A DNA stretch of 64,000 nt, taken from assembly GCF_947250775.1 (NCBI RefSeq), contig NZ_OX366349.1, positions 1,488,001 to 1,552,000 of the forward strand. Reading direction: 5' to 3'. This document shows, one piece after another, positions 9,116 to 17,637 of the stretch. Position 1 is the stretch's first letter. The number at the start of each line of letters is the position of its first letter. The notes beneath the pieces are model-generated. The model did no database searches and was not told the DNA's origin. It saw only the letters and a list, made by a program, of their open reading frames with translations. A program made the translations under genes and the position numbers. The stretch comes from Wolbachia endosymbiont (group A) of Rhinocyllus conicus (GTDB lineage: Bacteria > Pseudomonadota > Alphaproteobacteria > Rickettsiales > Anaplasmataceae).

Positions 9116-9896
9116 CGTGGCCAAGCACTGCACACTCATTCCCCAATACTACAACATCCTCTTTTGGCTCGATTAATTCTACGTTTTCTACACCCTCTAC
9201 AAATAGGTTTGCTATTATCCAAGATCTTGTAACATTCCATCCCAGCCTTCTACTTGCTTCAAACTTCTTGATGAACTGCTCCTTAATTTCCTCCTTTGAT
9301 ATTAAAGGACTTATGATCATTCTGCTGTGAATATCTATTTCCGTAATATTGCAACCTATCACTTTTACTGTATCGGTTAAAACCCTCATATCATTTCTAG
9401 TAACCTGCTTTTTTACAACTTCAAGTAGCTCTTCTAACGCTATGCCAGTTGTGGATAATTCTGTTGATAAGATTGAAATTTGTACTTTCCCTGGTATAGG
9501 TGATTCTACTAATGCATCTTTTACTCTACTATCTGCTGACAGTGCATGATAACGATAATACTCTTTACTTCCTCCTGTACTCCAGCCTTTTATTTTTGCT
9601 TTTACCCTCTTTCTAAATCGTTCGTCCTCTTCTTCTTTTTCTCTCTCTACTCCATAAAATTCAGCCAAATTATCAAGATCTTCTCCCATTGCAAATTTAA
9701 GTAAATTACCCTTTACAGCTTCGTTTATCCTTTGTCTTAGCAAAAGTTCTCTCCATGCTGCTACTTCTAATACCTTCATCGCTGGGTCACTTTCTACTAA
9801 TGCTGTAAAACTTGCATCACACTTCACTAACTCTTCCTTCATCCGAGAAAAAATCTCTTCAAAGTTCAGTGGTTCGATAATATTTGGCTGCTGCAT
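9096..9896 (-). CDS. Baseplate assembly protein J (P2 gpJ family)
   Basis: A 266-residue protein with the gpJ layout: an N-terminal FEEIFSRMKEELVK region, a central segment with GEDLDNLAEFYGVER (the DxLAxxxGVxR signature of the family) and a C-terminal strand-rich domain. It is 2 bases from the gp25-like gene upstream, in the same baseplate operon. In P2-like phages J forms the wedge of the baseplate with W and I. Confidence 0.92.
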   Translation of the reverse strand: MQQPNIIEPLNFEEIFSRMKEELVKCDASFTALVESDPAMKVLEVAAWRELLLRQRINEAVKGNLLKFAMGEDLDNLAEFYGVEREKEEEDERFRKRVKAKIKGWSTGGSKEYYRYHALSADSRVKDALVESPIPGKVQISILSTELSTTGIALEELLEVVKKQVTRNDMRVLTDTVKVIGCNITEIDIHSRMIISPLISKEEIKEQFIKKFEASRRLGWNVTRSWIIANLFVEGVENVELIEPKEDVVVLGNECAVLGHVKLDRI

Positions 9897-9898
9897 TT

Positions 9899-10234
9899 CT
9901 AAACAACTATTCCGCTAATATCTATGAATTTGCCTTCTGAAAGATAAATACCTTCTAGTACAAGAGTCATTTTTCCTTCTTTAACTTCAGCAATCTTTAC
10001 TTTTTCTAACTTAAATCTCCTCTCAAATTTCCCCAGTGCTTCTGCTGTTGCTGAATAGATTTCCAAAGTTAAATCTCTACTGATTGGTTTATCCACTAAT
10101 TCAAATAGCCTAGACCCATAATTCCTCATCATAACTCGCGATCCTATCGGTGTAGTCAGTATATCAATTATCGATTGCTTTAAGTGCTCTATTCCTTCTA
10201 ACGCTTTTCCTGTTTTAGCATCCATTCCTTTCAT
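9899..10234 (-). CDS. Baseplate protein W (gp25/GPW family)
   Basis: A 111-residue protein matching gp25-like lysozyme-fold baseplate wedge proteins: LEGIEHLKQSIIDILTTPIG then GSRVMMRNYGSRLFELVDKP, which holds the conserved TPxGxRxxxxxYGS block. It stops 2 bases before gpJ starts and follows the PAAR gene by 2 bases, so the cluster is tightly packed. Function: wedge component nucleating the baseplate. Confidence 0.93.
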   Translation of the reverse strand: MKGMDAKTGKALEGIEHLKQSIIDILTTPIGSRVMMRNYGSRLFELVDKPISRDLTLEIYSATAEALGKFERRFKLEKVKIAEVKEGKMTLVLEGIYLSEGKFIDISGIVV

Positions 10235-10236
10235 TT

Positions 10237-10491
10237 TTAGCCTGCAAACACGTTTTTACTGCCTTTTATTACTTTAAACCCACATGAAACTATATCTCCT
10301 ACTCTTCCTACACCATAGCCATTTGCAAATACTGTTTTTGATCCTTGAATCATTACTTTTCCTTCACTAAAACTGTTTCCTTGTCTGCACGTTGGCTTAC
10401 CATTTACAAAAACATTGTTACTCCCACTAATGCAAAAATGCGGTGTTGCTTCTCCACAATAATCCCCTAATCGCACAACCGATTTATTCAT
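10237..10491 (-). CDS. PAAR-domain tail spike tip protein
   Basis: An 84-residue protein with the PAAR features: repeated short strands, Cys and His residues suited to binding one metal ion (GDYCGEATPHFC and GDIVSCGFKVI), and Gly-Ser-Asn turns (SGSNNVFVNGKP, KGSKNVFAG). PAAR proteins cap the gpV spike with a sharp conical tip. It directly abuts the gpV gene, as expected for a spike-tip pair. Confidence 0.88.
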   Translation of the reverse strand: MNKSVVRLGDYCGEATPHFCISGSNNVFVNGKPTCRQGNSFSEGKVMIQGSKTVFANGYGVGRVGDIVSCGFKVIKGSKNVFAG

Positions 10492-10956
10492 TTAATTAAG
10501 GTTTATTCTATCTGCTTTCAGTTTTATTTCGCTCTTCGTCATCTCTATGCTCGATCCCCCAGCTTTCAATGTTATTTTGTCTACTACTTTAATCTCTAAA
10601 TGATGATTCTCTTTATCATATAACAATCTTGTTCCATCTTGAAACTTCACACTATTTATTTCTTTTTTATTCTCTGGGGCAGCATACTTCTGTTGATATA
10701 TTCCAGCCAGCACTGCCCCTAATGATAATTCCCCAAATGGCGACAATACTATCACCTGCTCATCAATATTAGGTGGAAGCCAACTTCTATCTTCTCCAGC
10801 TTTCATCGTTATCCACGGTAAATAATCTGTTAAAAATTCTCCTATTTTCACTCTTACTTTTGCTTTTTCATAATCTACTTCTTTTACAACTCCTATACGA
10901 ACAATGTTGGCCATTTTCCTCTGTAACTCCGAAATTGCAAAATTATTTTCTAACAT
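10492..10956 (-). CDS. Baseplate spike protein V (P2 gpV family)
   Basis: A 154-residue protein. The N-terminal OB-fold covers about residues 10-100 (RIGVVKEVDYEKAKVRVKIG, PWITMKAGEDRSWLPP, EQVIVLSPFGELSLGAVLAG, which are hallmarks of phage_base_V). The C-terminal short beta-repeats form the needle. It overlaps the upstream gene by 14 bases. The spike pierces the cell envelope during injection. Confidence 0.92.
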   Translation of the reverse strand: MLENNFAISELQRKMANIVRIGVVKEVDYEKAKVRVKIGEFLTDYLPWITMKAGEDRSWLPPNIDEQVIVLSPFGELSLGAVLAGIYQQKYAAPENKKEINSVKFQDGTRLLYDKENHHLEIKVVDKITLKAGGSSIEMTKSEIKLKADRINLN

Positions 10957-11425
10957 TTATTTCACCTATTTCTATTTTGTGTGGCCTAAATTTTCCTTCT
11001 TCCCAAATAGATCGACCTACGTGTATTGTATGCACCCACTCAATCAACCACACTAAATACGCATCTAACTCTGGCCTAAAATCATCTCCTCCTCCTGATA
11101 TAAATTCTCCTGGCGAAACATTCTTCACGTTCCAAGTATTTTTATTTACTACTCTCGCAACCTCAGCAGCTAGTGTTCTGACAATAATAGCTGCATTTTC
11201 TATTGTGCTATCAATCACAATTCGTGCTTCAAATCTTGCTTTCAACGCTAATTCTTCTGTTCCTGGATCATGTCCTTTTTCAAGACTGCTAAGTTCCACA
11301 AAAACCGCTGGTGCTAACAATTCTTTTCTTATCGTCGGGTATACTTCGCATGTTTGTATATTTAGGATTTCTTCCTTCAGTCTAGTACAAATTGCTTGAT
11401 GTAAATCTGTCCAGAACTTTGTCAT
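10943..11425 (-). CDS. Conserved phage protein, tail-terminator-like
   Basis: A 160-residue protein of alpha/beta composition (LHQAICTRLKEEILNIQ, then FEARIVIDSTIENAAIIVRT). Pattern and position, between the minor tail gene and gpV, suggest the gp37/tail-terminator group, but no motif settles this. It overlaps its neighbours on both sides (4 and 14 bases), showing it is part of the tail operon. Possible role: capping the tube or tail completion (inference). Confidence 0.6.
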   Translation of the reverse strand: MTKFWTDLHQAICTRLKEEILNIQTCEVYPTIRKELLAPAVFVELSSLEKGHDPGTEELALKARFEARIVIDSTIENAAIIVRTLAAEVARVVNKNTWNVKNVSPGEFISGGGDDFRPELDAYLVWLIEWVHTIHVGRSIWEEGKFRPHKIEIGEINVRK

Positions 11426-11745
11426 ATCTTTAAAATATAGTTTAGCTCATGCTTAAAGTATTTCTCAAACTCTCTCTCACTCTCATAATTAACAAGGTCT
11501 TTTATTATTCTTGAGCCTTCTGGTTCCACTGGTAGCTTTACTTCTTGTATTGGTAATGCTGTTCTTCCTTCACGCTTAAAAATACCGCTATTTCCTTTTG
11601 GCATAACTGCTGCAAATCCTCCTATAAACTCATGCTTTCCTACTTTCGATCCTCTTCTTGTTTTTTGTATTTTGCCAATTGTCGATGCTCTAATGTCATA
11701 GAGATTTGCTCTAATTAACACTTCTAATCTGCTAGTTTTCGCCTT
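11422..11745 (-). pseudogene. Minor tail protein (GPZ-like), C-terminal fragment cut by IS110
   Basis: The 3' piece of a gene whose 5' piece lies at 13122-13303. The open frame continues upstream of the first usable start (11721) as KTSRLEV, up to the IS edge near 11745. The visible core FIGGFAAVMPKGNSGIFKRE is typical of prophage minor tail protein Z or HK97 gp10-like proteins. The IS insertion splits the protein in its N-terminal third, so tail completion by this copy is probably lost unless the fragment is still translated from an internal start. Confidence 0.7.
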
Positions 11746-11950
11746 AAATCAACTATGTTTTTTTTTAATTTTTCATTTGTATAATTTTGCAACTTTACCC
11801 AACCATATAGATAATAAAAACCCGTTTGTCATAGGAACAGAATTCTATATCAAACAGCTACTGCAACAATTTCCGTTTAAGCTATGTGAACAAGCACTTT
11901 AAGTTTGTGTGGACGCACAATATTCATTTCAATTACTGCTATGTAAATTT

Positions 11951-12898
11951 TTAAACATTCAAATTAATTGCCTCTTTAAGCCTTGCATTAGCAATTACTA
12001 TAATTTTACGCATTAGAGCTGTTATAGCTACCATCTTCTTCTTACCACTTTCAACAAGCTTGGAATAAAAGGTGCCAAGTGCAGATTTGGACCTTGCAGC
12101 AGACATGGCAGATGTAAAGAGCTTTGAACGAACATTACTTCTACCTCCTATAATCCTTCGGTAACCAACAGTTTTACCACTTTCCCTAGGATGAGGTGCA
12201 ACTCCGGCAAGACTTGCTACTTCTTTTCTACTTAAGTAACCAAGCTCTGGCATTAAACACAGAAAATCTTGTGATAACTTTTTACCTATTCCAGAAACTG
12301 TTTTAAGGATTTTTTGACGTTGTTGTAGTTCATGGCTTCCATCAATAATTTTTTGTATAGTATCATTGAGTTCGTTTATTTGACTATCGAAAAATTCAAT
12401 GGTCTTCTGACAACTTTTCTTTATATGATCATTTTCAGGAGCTTCCAGTCTACACTTTTCCTGAGCTCTCATTTGCGTAATGTCATCACGACGTTGACAA
12501 AGTGCAACCAGGGTTGATTGTTCTTTTGATGTAGGTACAAATAGAGAGAGAGTTCTATGGCGTTCAAATCCATATTGAGCAAGAGCCCTCGCATCTGATT
12601 TATCAGACTTTGCTACAGTTCCGTGAGACAAGATAAAGCTTTTTACTTTACGAGTATTAGCTCGATGTACTGCAATATTCTTGTCAATAAGAAAATGTGA
12701 CAAACCAAGCTCATATTTTCCTGTGTTTTCCAAAGTTACTAAAGAATTAGGTAGAATATCTGAAAACTTTTGAAATAATTGTTGCCAACCATCAGAATCA
12801 TTGTCAAATTTGACAGCGTTCTTCTGTTTGTGAATTGCAACGACATTTTTAAATTTTCCGATGTCAATGCCAATAAAATTTTGATAAGATGTAACCAT
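11951..12898 (-). CDS. IS110-family DEDD transposase
   Basis: A 315-residue recombinase. The RuvC-like N-terminal domain begins FIGIDIGKFKNVVAIH (first catalytic Asp) with LENTGKYELGLSHFL (Glu) and SDKSDARALAQYG (paired Asp). The C-terminal transposase_20 domain has LKTVSGIGKKLSQDFLC and LAGVAPHPRESGKTVGYRR with the conserved Ser-containing segment near ARSKSALGTFY. Frame is intact, so the element could be active. IS110 enzymes use a bridge RNA to choose target and donor. Confidence 0.93.
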   Translation of the reverse strand: MVTSYQNFIGIDIGKFKNVVAIHKQKNAVKFDNDSDGWQQLFQKFSDILPNSLVTLENTGKYELGLSHFLIDKNIAVHRANTRKVKSFILSHGTVAKSDKSDARALAQYGFERHRTLSLFVPTSKEQSTLVALCQRRDDITQMRAQEKCRLEAPENDHIKKSCQKTIEFFDSQINELNDTIQKIIDGSHELQQRQKILKTVSGIGKKLSQDFLCLMPELGYLSRKEVASLAGVAPHPRESGKTVGYRRIIGGRSNVRSKLFTSAMSAARSKSALGTFYSKLVESGKKKMVAITALMRKIIVIANARLKEAINLNV

Positions 12899-13121
12899 AA
12901 TAAACCTCGATAGTTTTAGTTAATTTAAGATTGTAAACGGGTGCATATATATGTCCCAAGCAACTATTCAAACGTATCGAGAGATGGGCTAGTGTACCTT
13001 GATTTAAACGGTTGTAGTACCAATATTCTTCCGGTCGCACACGCCCATGATAGTCCTATTCCTATAGTGAGTAGGGCTATCTTTCCCTCTTATCCTCTTT
13101 TATATCACATTTTCAACTTAC
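12899..13121 (-). ncRNA. Candidate bridge RNA region of the IS110 element
   Basis: A 223-bp non-coding end upstream of the transposase start. It is less AT-rich than its surroundings and contains short complementary tracts (for example GGGCGTGTGCGACCGG around 13030-13050 on the minus strand, and CTATAGGAATAGGAC near 13070). IS110 elements encode bridge RNAs in such ends; the type is known, the assignment here is inference from position and structure potential. Confidence 0.3.
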
Positions 13122-13303
13122 AAAATTCTTAATCTCTTTCTTATCAAACTTAATTTTATCTTCTTTTCCTCACTGATTTCCTTAGCTGCTTGCGCTTTTA
13201 ACCATAGTGCCGTTCTGTTTAATGCTCTCACTATTGCTAATTCTATTTTTTTTCTTTCAGCGTTTACACTTTCTATACTATTAACTTCTATATGAATAGA
13301 CAT
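13122..13303 (-). pseudogene. Minor tail protein (GPZ-like), N-terminal fragment cut by IS110
   Basis: ATG 13303 opens about 60 residues (MSIHIEVNSIESVNAERKKI, then ALNRTALWLKAQAAKEI and IKLSLIRKRLRI) in the pattern of phage minor tail Z proteins. The frame then enters IS110 sequence and stops at 13118. The remaining part of the gene is at 11422-11745. It starts one base after the FII-like gene ends. Confidence 0.7.
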
Positions 13304-13304
13304 T

Positions 13305-13610
13305 TTACACTCCAGATGCTCTGATTTTCCACGTTATTCCAGACTTGTCTCTAAGTGGCGGTGAGTGTACTTTATATCTTCGATCACCTATAACAAAAAC
13401 ATCTCCTACTATTGGCTTTAACACATCAAACGCACTTACTTCCAACACTAAAGTTTCTCCTACAAATTGTCCTTCACCAATCTCGTATAATTTATCTGGC
13501 TGTTGCTTTAATACTTGTACCATGTACGCCTTATTTTTCGACTCATACAAAGCTACTTCTCCTAAATGGGCAAAACAATCTTTTAATAATCTCTTAATAT
13601 TCTCTTGCAT
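13305..13610 (-). CDS. Head-tail joining protein, lambda gpFII-like
   Basis: A 101-residue protein rich in beta strands (LKPIVGDVFVIGDRRYKVHS, then GITWKIRA). Size and position between the major capsid gene and tail genes match the small head-tail attachment protein group. Motif evidence alone is modest. Likely forms a ring at the capsid portal through which the tail attaches. Confidence 0.65.
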   Translation of the reverse strand: MQENIKRLLKDCFAHLGEVALYESKNKAYMVQVLKQQPDKLYEIGEGQFVGETLVLEVSAFDVLKPIVGDVFVIGDRRYKVHSPPLRDKSGITWKIRASGV

Positions 13611-13638
13611 TCTTTCATAAGTATGCTAATAAGATATA

Positions 13639-13689
13639 TACTAGTAGAGTTCTCTTGTGTCTCACCAACTTGTGGTTACTCTACCAGTA
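13639..13689 (-). terminator. Strong hairpin directly after the major capsid gene
   Basis: Inverted repeat TACTAGTAGAGT (13639-13650) and ACTCTACCAGTA (13678-13689), 11 of 12 paired, starting 3 bases past the capsid stop on the minus strand; the loop contains a second small stem (CCAACTTGTGG). There is no T-run, so it may be an attenuator or mRNA-stabilising stem rather than a full terminator. Confidence 0.5.
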
Positions 13690-13691
13690 TG

Positions 13692-14696
13692 TTATGCTAT
13701 AGTGACTTTTACTAATGTTCCTGGTCTGTGGCACATTGGCAATGGATTTGACTGCGTATGTAAATCTGTTCCTCTATCAAATCTTCTTGGCTCTTGTTTT
13801 GCATAGAGTGGCTGTCCTAGTGTATTTACCGTCTCATTAAAATCTGCTGGTGCAAAATATGTTGTAAATGTGCTTGCTGTTCCTAGTGGAAAACAGTGCC
13901 CTGTATCTTTCTCAATAAATCTTCTCACCGTTCCTTCAGGGTCAGTTGCTTGCCCTCTATATTCCTCAAATGTGATTCCGCAGAACGTAAATCCTGACCT
14001 CATATCGTTCCTTAGCGCTGCTCCTTCTTGCCATCTTTCATATGCTTCTTTTACTTTTGCATGTGAAGTGAGTGCATCAAAAAATTCAGAGCTTACCAGT
14101 GCATGAATTCCGGTCATATATTCACCACTTAGATTATCTTCTATGTGTCTCAATACTTCCAGACACTTACGTTTTACATCAGTTGTTGCTGTTCCAAGGG
14201 CAAAATTTACTACCTTTGGTGTTATTTCAAATTCGTTGTACAGATTTAATAATTCTGACCCATCAGCATCTAAAATTATTCCTTTGAGCGCTCCCATCCG
14301 AAAATGTTCTAATGTTATCGCATGTTTGTTTCTCATTAGCTGCAAATGATCAGTTATTACATCTGCCAGCGCTTTAAGTTCACTTTCTGATCCAAATGCC
14401 CTTATTCCCTGTACTTCTTCTGGTAACACTACATCATCATGAGGAATATGTGGAATCGTAAATGTTCTTACTTTTCTTTTTCCTCTTTTTCCTACTGTTG
14501 CTGGTGCTCCTGGAACTTGCGTTGGTAGTAAACTTAATACTCCGTTTTGCTCTTCTATGGTAATATGTCTAAATCTTACTGACCTACTTGGAAACAAATT
14601 TAAATTTTCAACACGTCCATAATTTATCGGCAATATATTCATCGCATTTGTTAGTGCCGTCATGCTAAATGCTGTATTTGTAAATGGATTTTGCAT
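13692..14696 (-). CDS. Major capsid protein (lambda gpE family)
   Basis: A 334-residue protein, close to the 341 residues of lambda gpE. Recognisable parts: the N-terminal FSMTALTNAMNILPINYGRV, the central KRKVRTFTIPHIPHDDVVLP with VQGIRAFGS, and the C-terminal strand-rich segment ending LCHRPGTLVKVTIA-like (PLPMCHRPGTLVKVTIA). It forms the icosahedral shell. It is preceded by the decoration protein gene and followed by a strong hairpin. Confidence 0.93.
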   Translation of the reverse strand: MQNPFTNTAFSMTALTNAMNILPINYGRVENLNLFPSRSVRFRHITIEEQNGVLSLLPTQVPGAPATVGKRGKRKVRTFTIPHIPHDDVVLPEEVQGIRAFGSESELKALADVITDHLQLMRNKHAITLEHFRMGALKGIILDADGSELLNLYNEFEITPKVVNFALGTATTDVKRKCLEVLRHIEDNLSGEYMTGIHALVSSEFFDALTSHAKVKEAYERWQEGAALRNDMRSGFTFCGITFEEYRGQATDPEGTVRRFIEKDTGHCFPLGTASTFTTYFAPADFNETVNTLGQPLYAKQEPRRFDRGTDLHTQSNPLPMCHRPGTLVKVTIA

Positions 14697-14730
14697 CTTT
14701 CCCCCTTTAATGCTGTTTTTAAATAGCTAG

Positions 14731-15099
14731 TTAAACTCCCTTGCGGATGATGATCCCTCGTGCTTCAAGTTGCTTTATTGCTTCAGCTTTCTGTTCTTCA
14801 GTGATATTTGCTGGCCACACCACTGCATGATCTGCTAGTATTGCACCACGAGTAATAATTACTGCTTTGGCATTTTCCTTTGCGTTTACATCGCTTATTA
14901 TCACACCTATCGCTGTTTGTGTACCATCTGTGGCAGTTGGATTTATTATCTTAATCATGTTATCTTTATCGAGAGCCACTACTGTACCAAGTTTAAGATT
15001 TTGTCCCTTTGCTACCGTTATTTGGTCTCTTGAATATAGACTTGATGTCTCATACTTTAATAGGTCACCCAGATTATTTTGTTCGGTTATACAACTCAT
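14731..15099 (-). CDS. Head decoration protein (lambda gpD family)
   Basis: A 122-residue protein with LKYETSSLYSRDQITVAKGQ, then LKLGTVVALDKD and AIGVIISDVNAKENAKAVII, matching the gpD fold. It has an upstream AAGGAG site (about 15104-15109). In lambda it binds capsid three-fold axes and stabilises the DNA-filled head. Position between protease C and capsid E is the lambda order. Confidence 0.93.
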   Translation of the reverse strand: MSCITEQNNLGDLLKYETSSLYSRDQITVAKGQNLKLGTVVALDKDNMIKIINPTATDGTQTAIGVIISDVNAKENAKAVIITRGAILADHAVVWPANITEEQKAEAIKQLEARGIIIRKGV

Positions 15100-15121
15100 A
15101 AAATTTTCTCCTTAATTGCTT

Positions 15122-15154
15122 ACCGCCGCTTTTGTCAATGCTATATACGGCGGT
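15122..15154 (-). other. GC-rich hairpin between protease and decoration genes
   Basis: Perfect 7-bp inverted repeat ACCGCCG (15122-15128) and CGGCGGT (15148-15154) in otherwise AT-rich DNA, located between the gpC stop and the gpD ribosome binding site. It could set the ratio of the abundant decoration protein to the upstream genes by stabilising the processed 3' or 5' end. No T-run follows. Confidence 0.4.
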
Positions 15155-15162
15155 TATAAAAT

Positions 15163-16206
15163 TTAAATACACCGACTTTTCGCTACTTGCATCATCAAAT
15201 CTTCCGGCGAATTCTGTGATATTGCACTCAGTATCTCTGTCTTCTTCGTTCGCTCTGCTAGCAGTTCCATTAAAACTTCCCTTGCTTGCTCAACACTTAC
15301 GCCCTGCTCAATAAATTCTCCTATCTTTTCTGGCATTCGTGATAAGTTACATAAACGTATTAATTCAAGAACTTCAGTACGATACTTAGTTAAATTGTCA
15401 GTTTCTAGGTCATTTGTAGTTTTTTCATTCATAGTAATATCCCCTTTTTTATTAATAGATTTAAACTCAGAAAGAATTGTCATTCCATCTGCAAGACCTA
15501 TTTCTATTGCTTTCTCGCCAAAATATAGCCCTGCCTCTGTTGATTTAATCTTTTCAATTGAAAGACCTCTGTTTCTTGCTATTAGCTGCACAAACATTTC
15601 ATATAGTCGGTCTACTTCTTTTTGTAAGCTTTCCAGACTTTCAGACGTCATTGGCTCATGTGGGTTTAAATCATTCTTTCGACTACCAGCAAAGATTGTA
15701 GTGTACTTAATACCTTGCTTTTCATCAAACCTACTTTGATCTATATGACTTGCTATTACTCCTATACTCCCAACTCCTGAAGTGCGGGTGAGAAAAATCT
15801 TTTCAGCGCTAGAAGCTATGGCATATGCAGCAGAATATGCATCATCATTGGCCATTGCAATAATCCTCTTTTTTCCTCTTGCACTATAGATAAAATCAGC
15901 TAAGTCAAATACTCCATTTACTTCTCCTCCTGGACTGTCTATGTCAAGTAGAATCGTCTCTATGCTTTTATCTTCTAAAGCACTCTCTATCTCTTCATGA
16001 ATATTTTCATACGAAGTCATGTCTAAAATATGATCAAAAACTTCTGTTTTTTTAGTCAAAACTCCATAAATACGTATTATTGCTATTCCTTTTGGGTTTA
16101 TATGAAAATGCTTTAAGTTCTTAAAGATAGGTTGTTTGCTGTTATATAATGATAGTAGTTCAAAGCTTCTTCTCTCTACCATTACTGGTTTATTTATCCA
16201 CACCAC
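15163..16206 (-). CDS. Minor capsid protein C, S49-family protease (lambda gpC)
   Basis: A 347-residue protein. The S49 (SppA-like) domain includes LLDIDSPGGEVNGVFDLADF (oxyanion region), NDDAYSAAYAIASSAEKIFL with the nucleophile Ser, and SGVGSIGVIASHIDQSRF with the general base region. A scaffold-like charged C-terminus (MNEKTTNDLETDN onward) contains an internal start at about 15432, analogous to lambda Nu3 scaffold nested in gene C. It processes portal and scaffold during head assembly. Confidence 0.93.
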   Translation of the reverse strand: MVWINKPVMVERRSFELLSLYNSKQPIFKNLKHFHINPKGIAIIRIYGVLTKKTEVFDHILDMTSYENIHEEIESALEDKSIETILLDIDSPGGEVNGVFDLADFIYSARGKKRIIAMANDDAYSAAYAIASSAEKIFLTRTSGVGSIGVIASHIDQSRFDEKQGIKYTTIFAGSRKNDLNPHEPMTSESLESLQKEVDRLYEMFVQLIARNRGLSIEKIKSTEAGLYFGEKAIEIGLADGMTILSEFKSINKKGDITMNEKTTNDLETDNLTKYRTEVLELIRLCNLSRMPEKIGEFIEQGVSVEQAREVLMELLAERTKKTEILSAISQNSPEDLMMQVAKSRCI

Positions 16207-16215
16207 TTCCTCCCC

Positions 16216-17637
16216 TTATTCTACTTTATGATTAACATCAGAATCGAAACAAAGTCCAAAAGAATTAGCTCGCTTTTGATCTTCTGCTATTTCTTGGTCA
16301 ATTTCTTCTACATCGTAACCCATTTCTGATACTACTTCTGCTCGACTTTTGAAGCCATTTCTTACTGCCATCTGCTGTGCTTGCTGGTCTTTCAGTGGAT
16401 CTACCCAATCAAATCCCTGTGGTATCCATTTTACTTCTTCTTTCGCTGCTTTTGCCACTTTTTCATCTATATTCAGTTCTCCACAAAGTACTGCTAATTC
16501 TAGCCATCTATTCCATACTGGTCTGCAAAACTGGAACACTATAACGTTATGCTGTAACATTGCGCACCTTCTGCGAAACTCTATTAATCCAGCTCTGATT
16601 GATGAATAATTAACACCGGTTAAATCTCCTGTTAGTTGCTCATATGTTATCCCTGTACCAATCGCTATTGCCCTGAGTTGCTGTCTTATAAACGCTTCAT
16701 AACTTCCTCCAACATCTGACGGTTCTGAAAATTTTATATCTTCTCCTGGGTCTAAAAGCTGCATTGTTCCTGGCTCTAAACCTGATAGTGCTACTCCTTG
16801 CTCATTACTTTCACCTTCTCCTAAAATATTTGCCTCAGGATCAAGTCTCGTAATAAACCCTGCAAACATCGCTGCTGTCTTTTTTCTCACTAATTCTGCA
16901 TCATCATATTGATCAAGTTCATAAAGCTTTAGCAGTATATTAGAAAGCCATGGCTCTCCTCTAATTTGCCCAGGTCTTAGTGGTCTATAGATATGTAAAA
17001 CATCGTTTGCTGGTACTCTCACTGACTCTCCAAACGTACTTTCACCAGGGTGTTCTTTAAATAGGTAGTATGCTTCTCTTTTCCCAAGCCTGTTAAACTC
17101 AATCCCGTTTCTTATTACATTACCATTTCCTAAAGTTTGATTTGTTTTATTATCTAAATGTTCAGACTCAAGTACTTGCAGTTGTAATGGTACAGAAAAT
17201 CTATCTTCCAGCTTTCTCGTTCTTAAACGTACAAAACATTCTCCTCCCTCTATCATACTTCTGCATACTAGAGCTTGTAATCCATAAAAATCACTTACTC
17301 CGTTACTGTCTGCTTCATCTGTCCATCTTAGCCATAATTCTTGCACCTTCTTTCGAAATTCTCCATCTCTTGCTTTTGATTGCGGTTTTATTCCTGTTCC
17401 AATAGAGTTACTCACTATGGTATCAATGATATTTGCTGCATATGGATTTTTTCTCACCATATCACGTGATCTACTACGTAAAGTTTCAAGGCTTTGAGAC
17501 AGCAAATTGTTTATACTTCCTAACTCTGGTTGAAAGTGAAAAAATCTTCTTCCTGAGCCTGACGCATCCCAAGCAGAACTTTTGATTTTTGGCTTACTAA
17601 ATAGTTGTTTGAAATTTTTCAGCATCATACTAACCAA
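16216..17637 (-). CDS. Portal protein (lambda gpB family)
   Basis: A 473-residue protein with the lambda portal pattern: LRSRSRDMVRKNPYAANIID near the N-terminus, EGGECFVRLRTRK, LQVLESEHLDN, and DVLHIYRPLRPGQIRGEPWL, ending with GVNYSSIRAGLIEFRRR and WIPQGFDWVDPLKD. It is the 12-fold ring through which DNA enters. The 5' end overlaps the lysozyme stop by 13 bases; a second ATG a few codons in (MLKNF) may be the real start. Confidence 0.94.
   Translation of the reverse strand: MVSMMLKNFKQLFSKPKIKSSAWDASGSGRRFFHFQPELGSINNLLSQSLETLRSRSRDMVRKNPYAANIIDTIVSNSIGTGIKPQSKARDGEFRKKVQELWLRWTDEADSNGVSDFYGLQALVCRSMIEGGECFVRLRTRKLEDRFSVPLQLQVLESEHLDNKTNQTLGNGNVIRNGIEFNRLGKREAYYLFKEHPGESTFGESVRVPANDVLHIYRPLRPGQIRGEPWLSNILLKLYELDQYDDAELVRKKTAAMFAGFITRLDPEANILGEGESNEQGVALSGLEPGTMQLLDPGEDIKFSEPSDVGGSYEAFIRQQLRAIAIGTGITYEQLTGDLTGVNYSSIRAGLIEFRRRCAMLQHNVIVFQFCRPVWNRWLELAVLCGELNIDEKVAKAAKEEVKWIPQGFDWVDPLKDQQAQQMAVRNGFKSRAEVVSEMGYDVEEIDQEIAEDQKRANSFGLCFDSDVNHKVE

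Larger units (their letters stand above)
11746..13121 (-). mobile_element. IS110-family insertion sequence (about 1.38 kb) in the minor tail gene
   Basis: The bounds are where the minor tail reading frame breaks off: near 11745 on one side and near 13122 on the other. The element contains one DEDD transposase gene and two non-coding ends of roughly 200 bp. No clear terminal inverted repeats are seen, as is usual for IS110. Removing it lets RKRLRI join the KAKTSRLEV frame. Exact ends are uncertain by a few bases. Confidence 0.8.
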
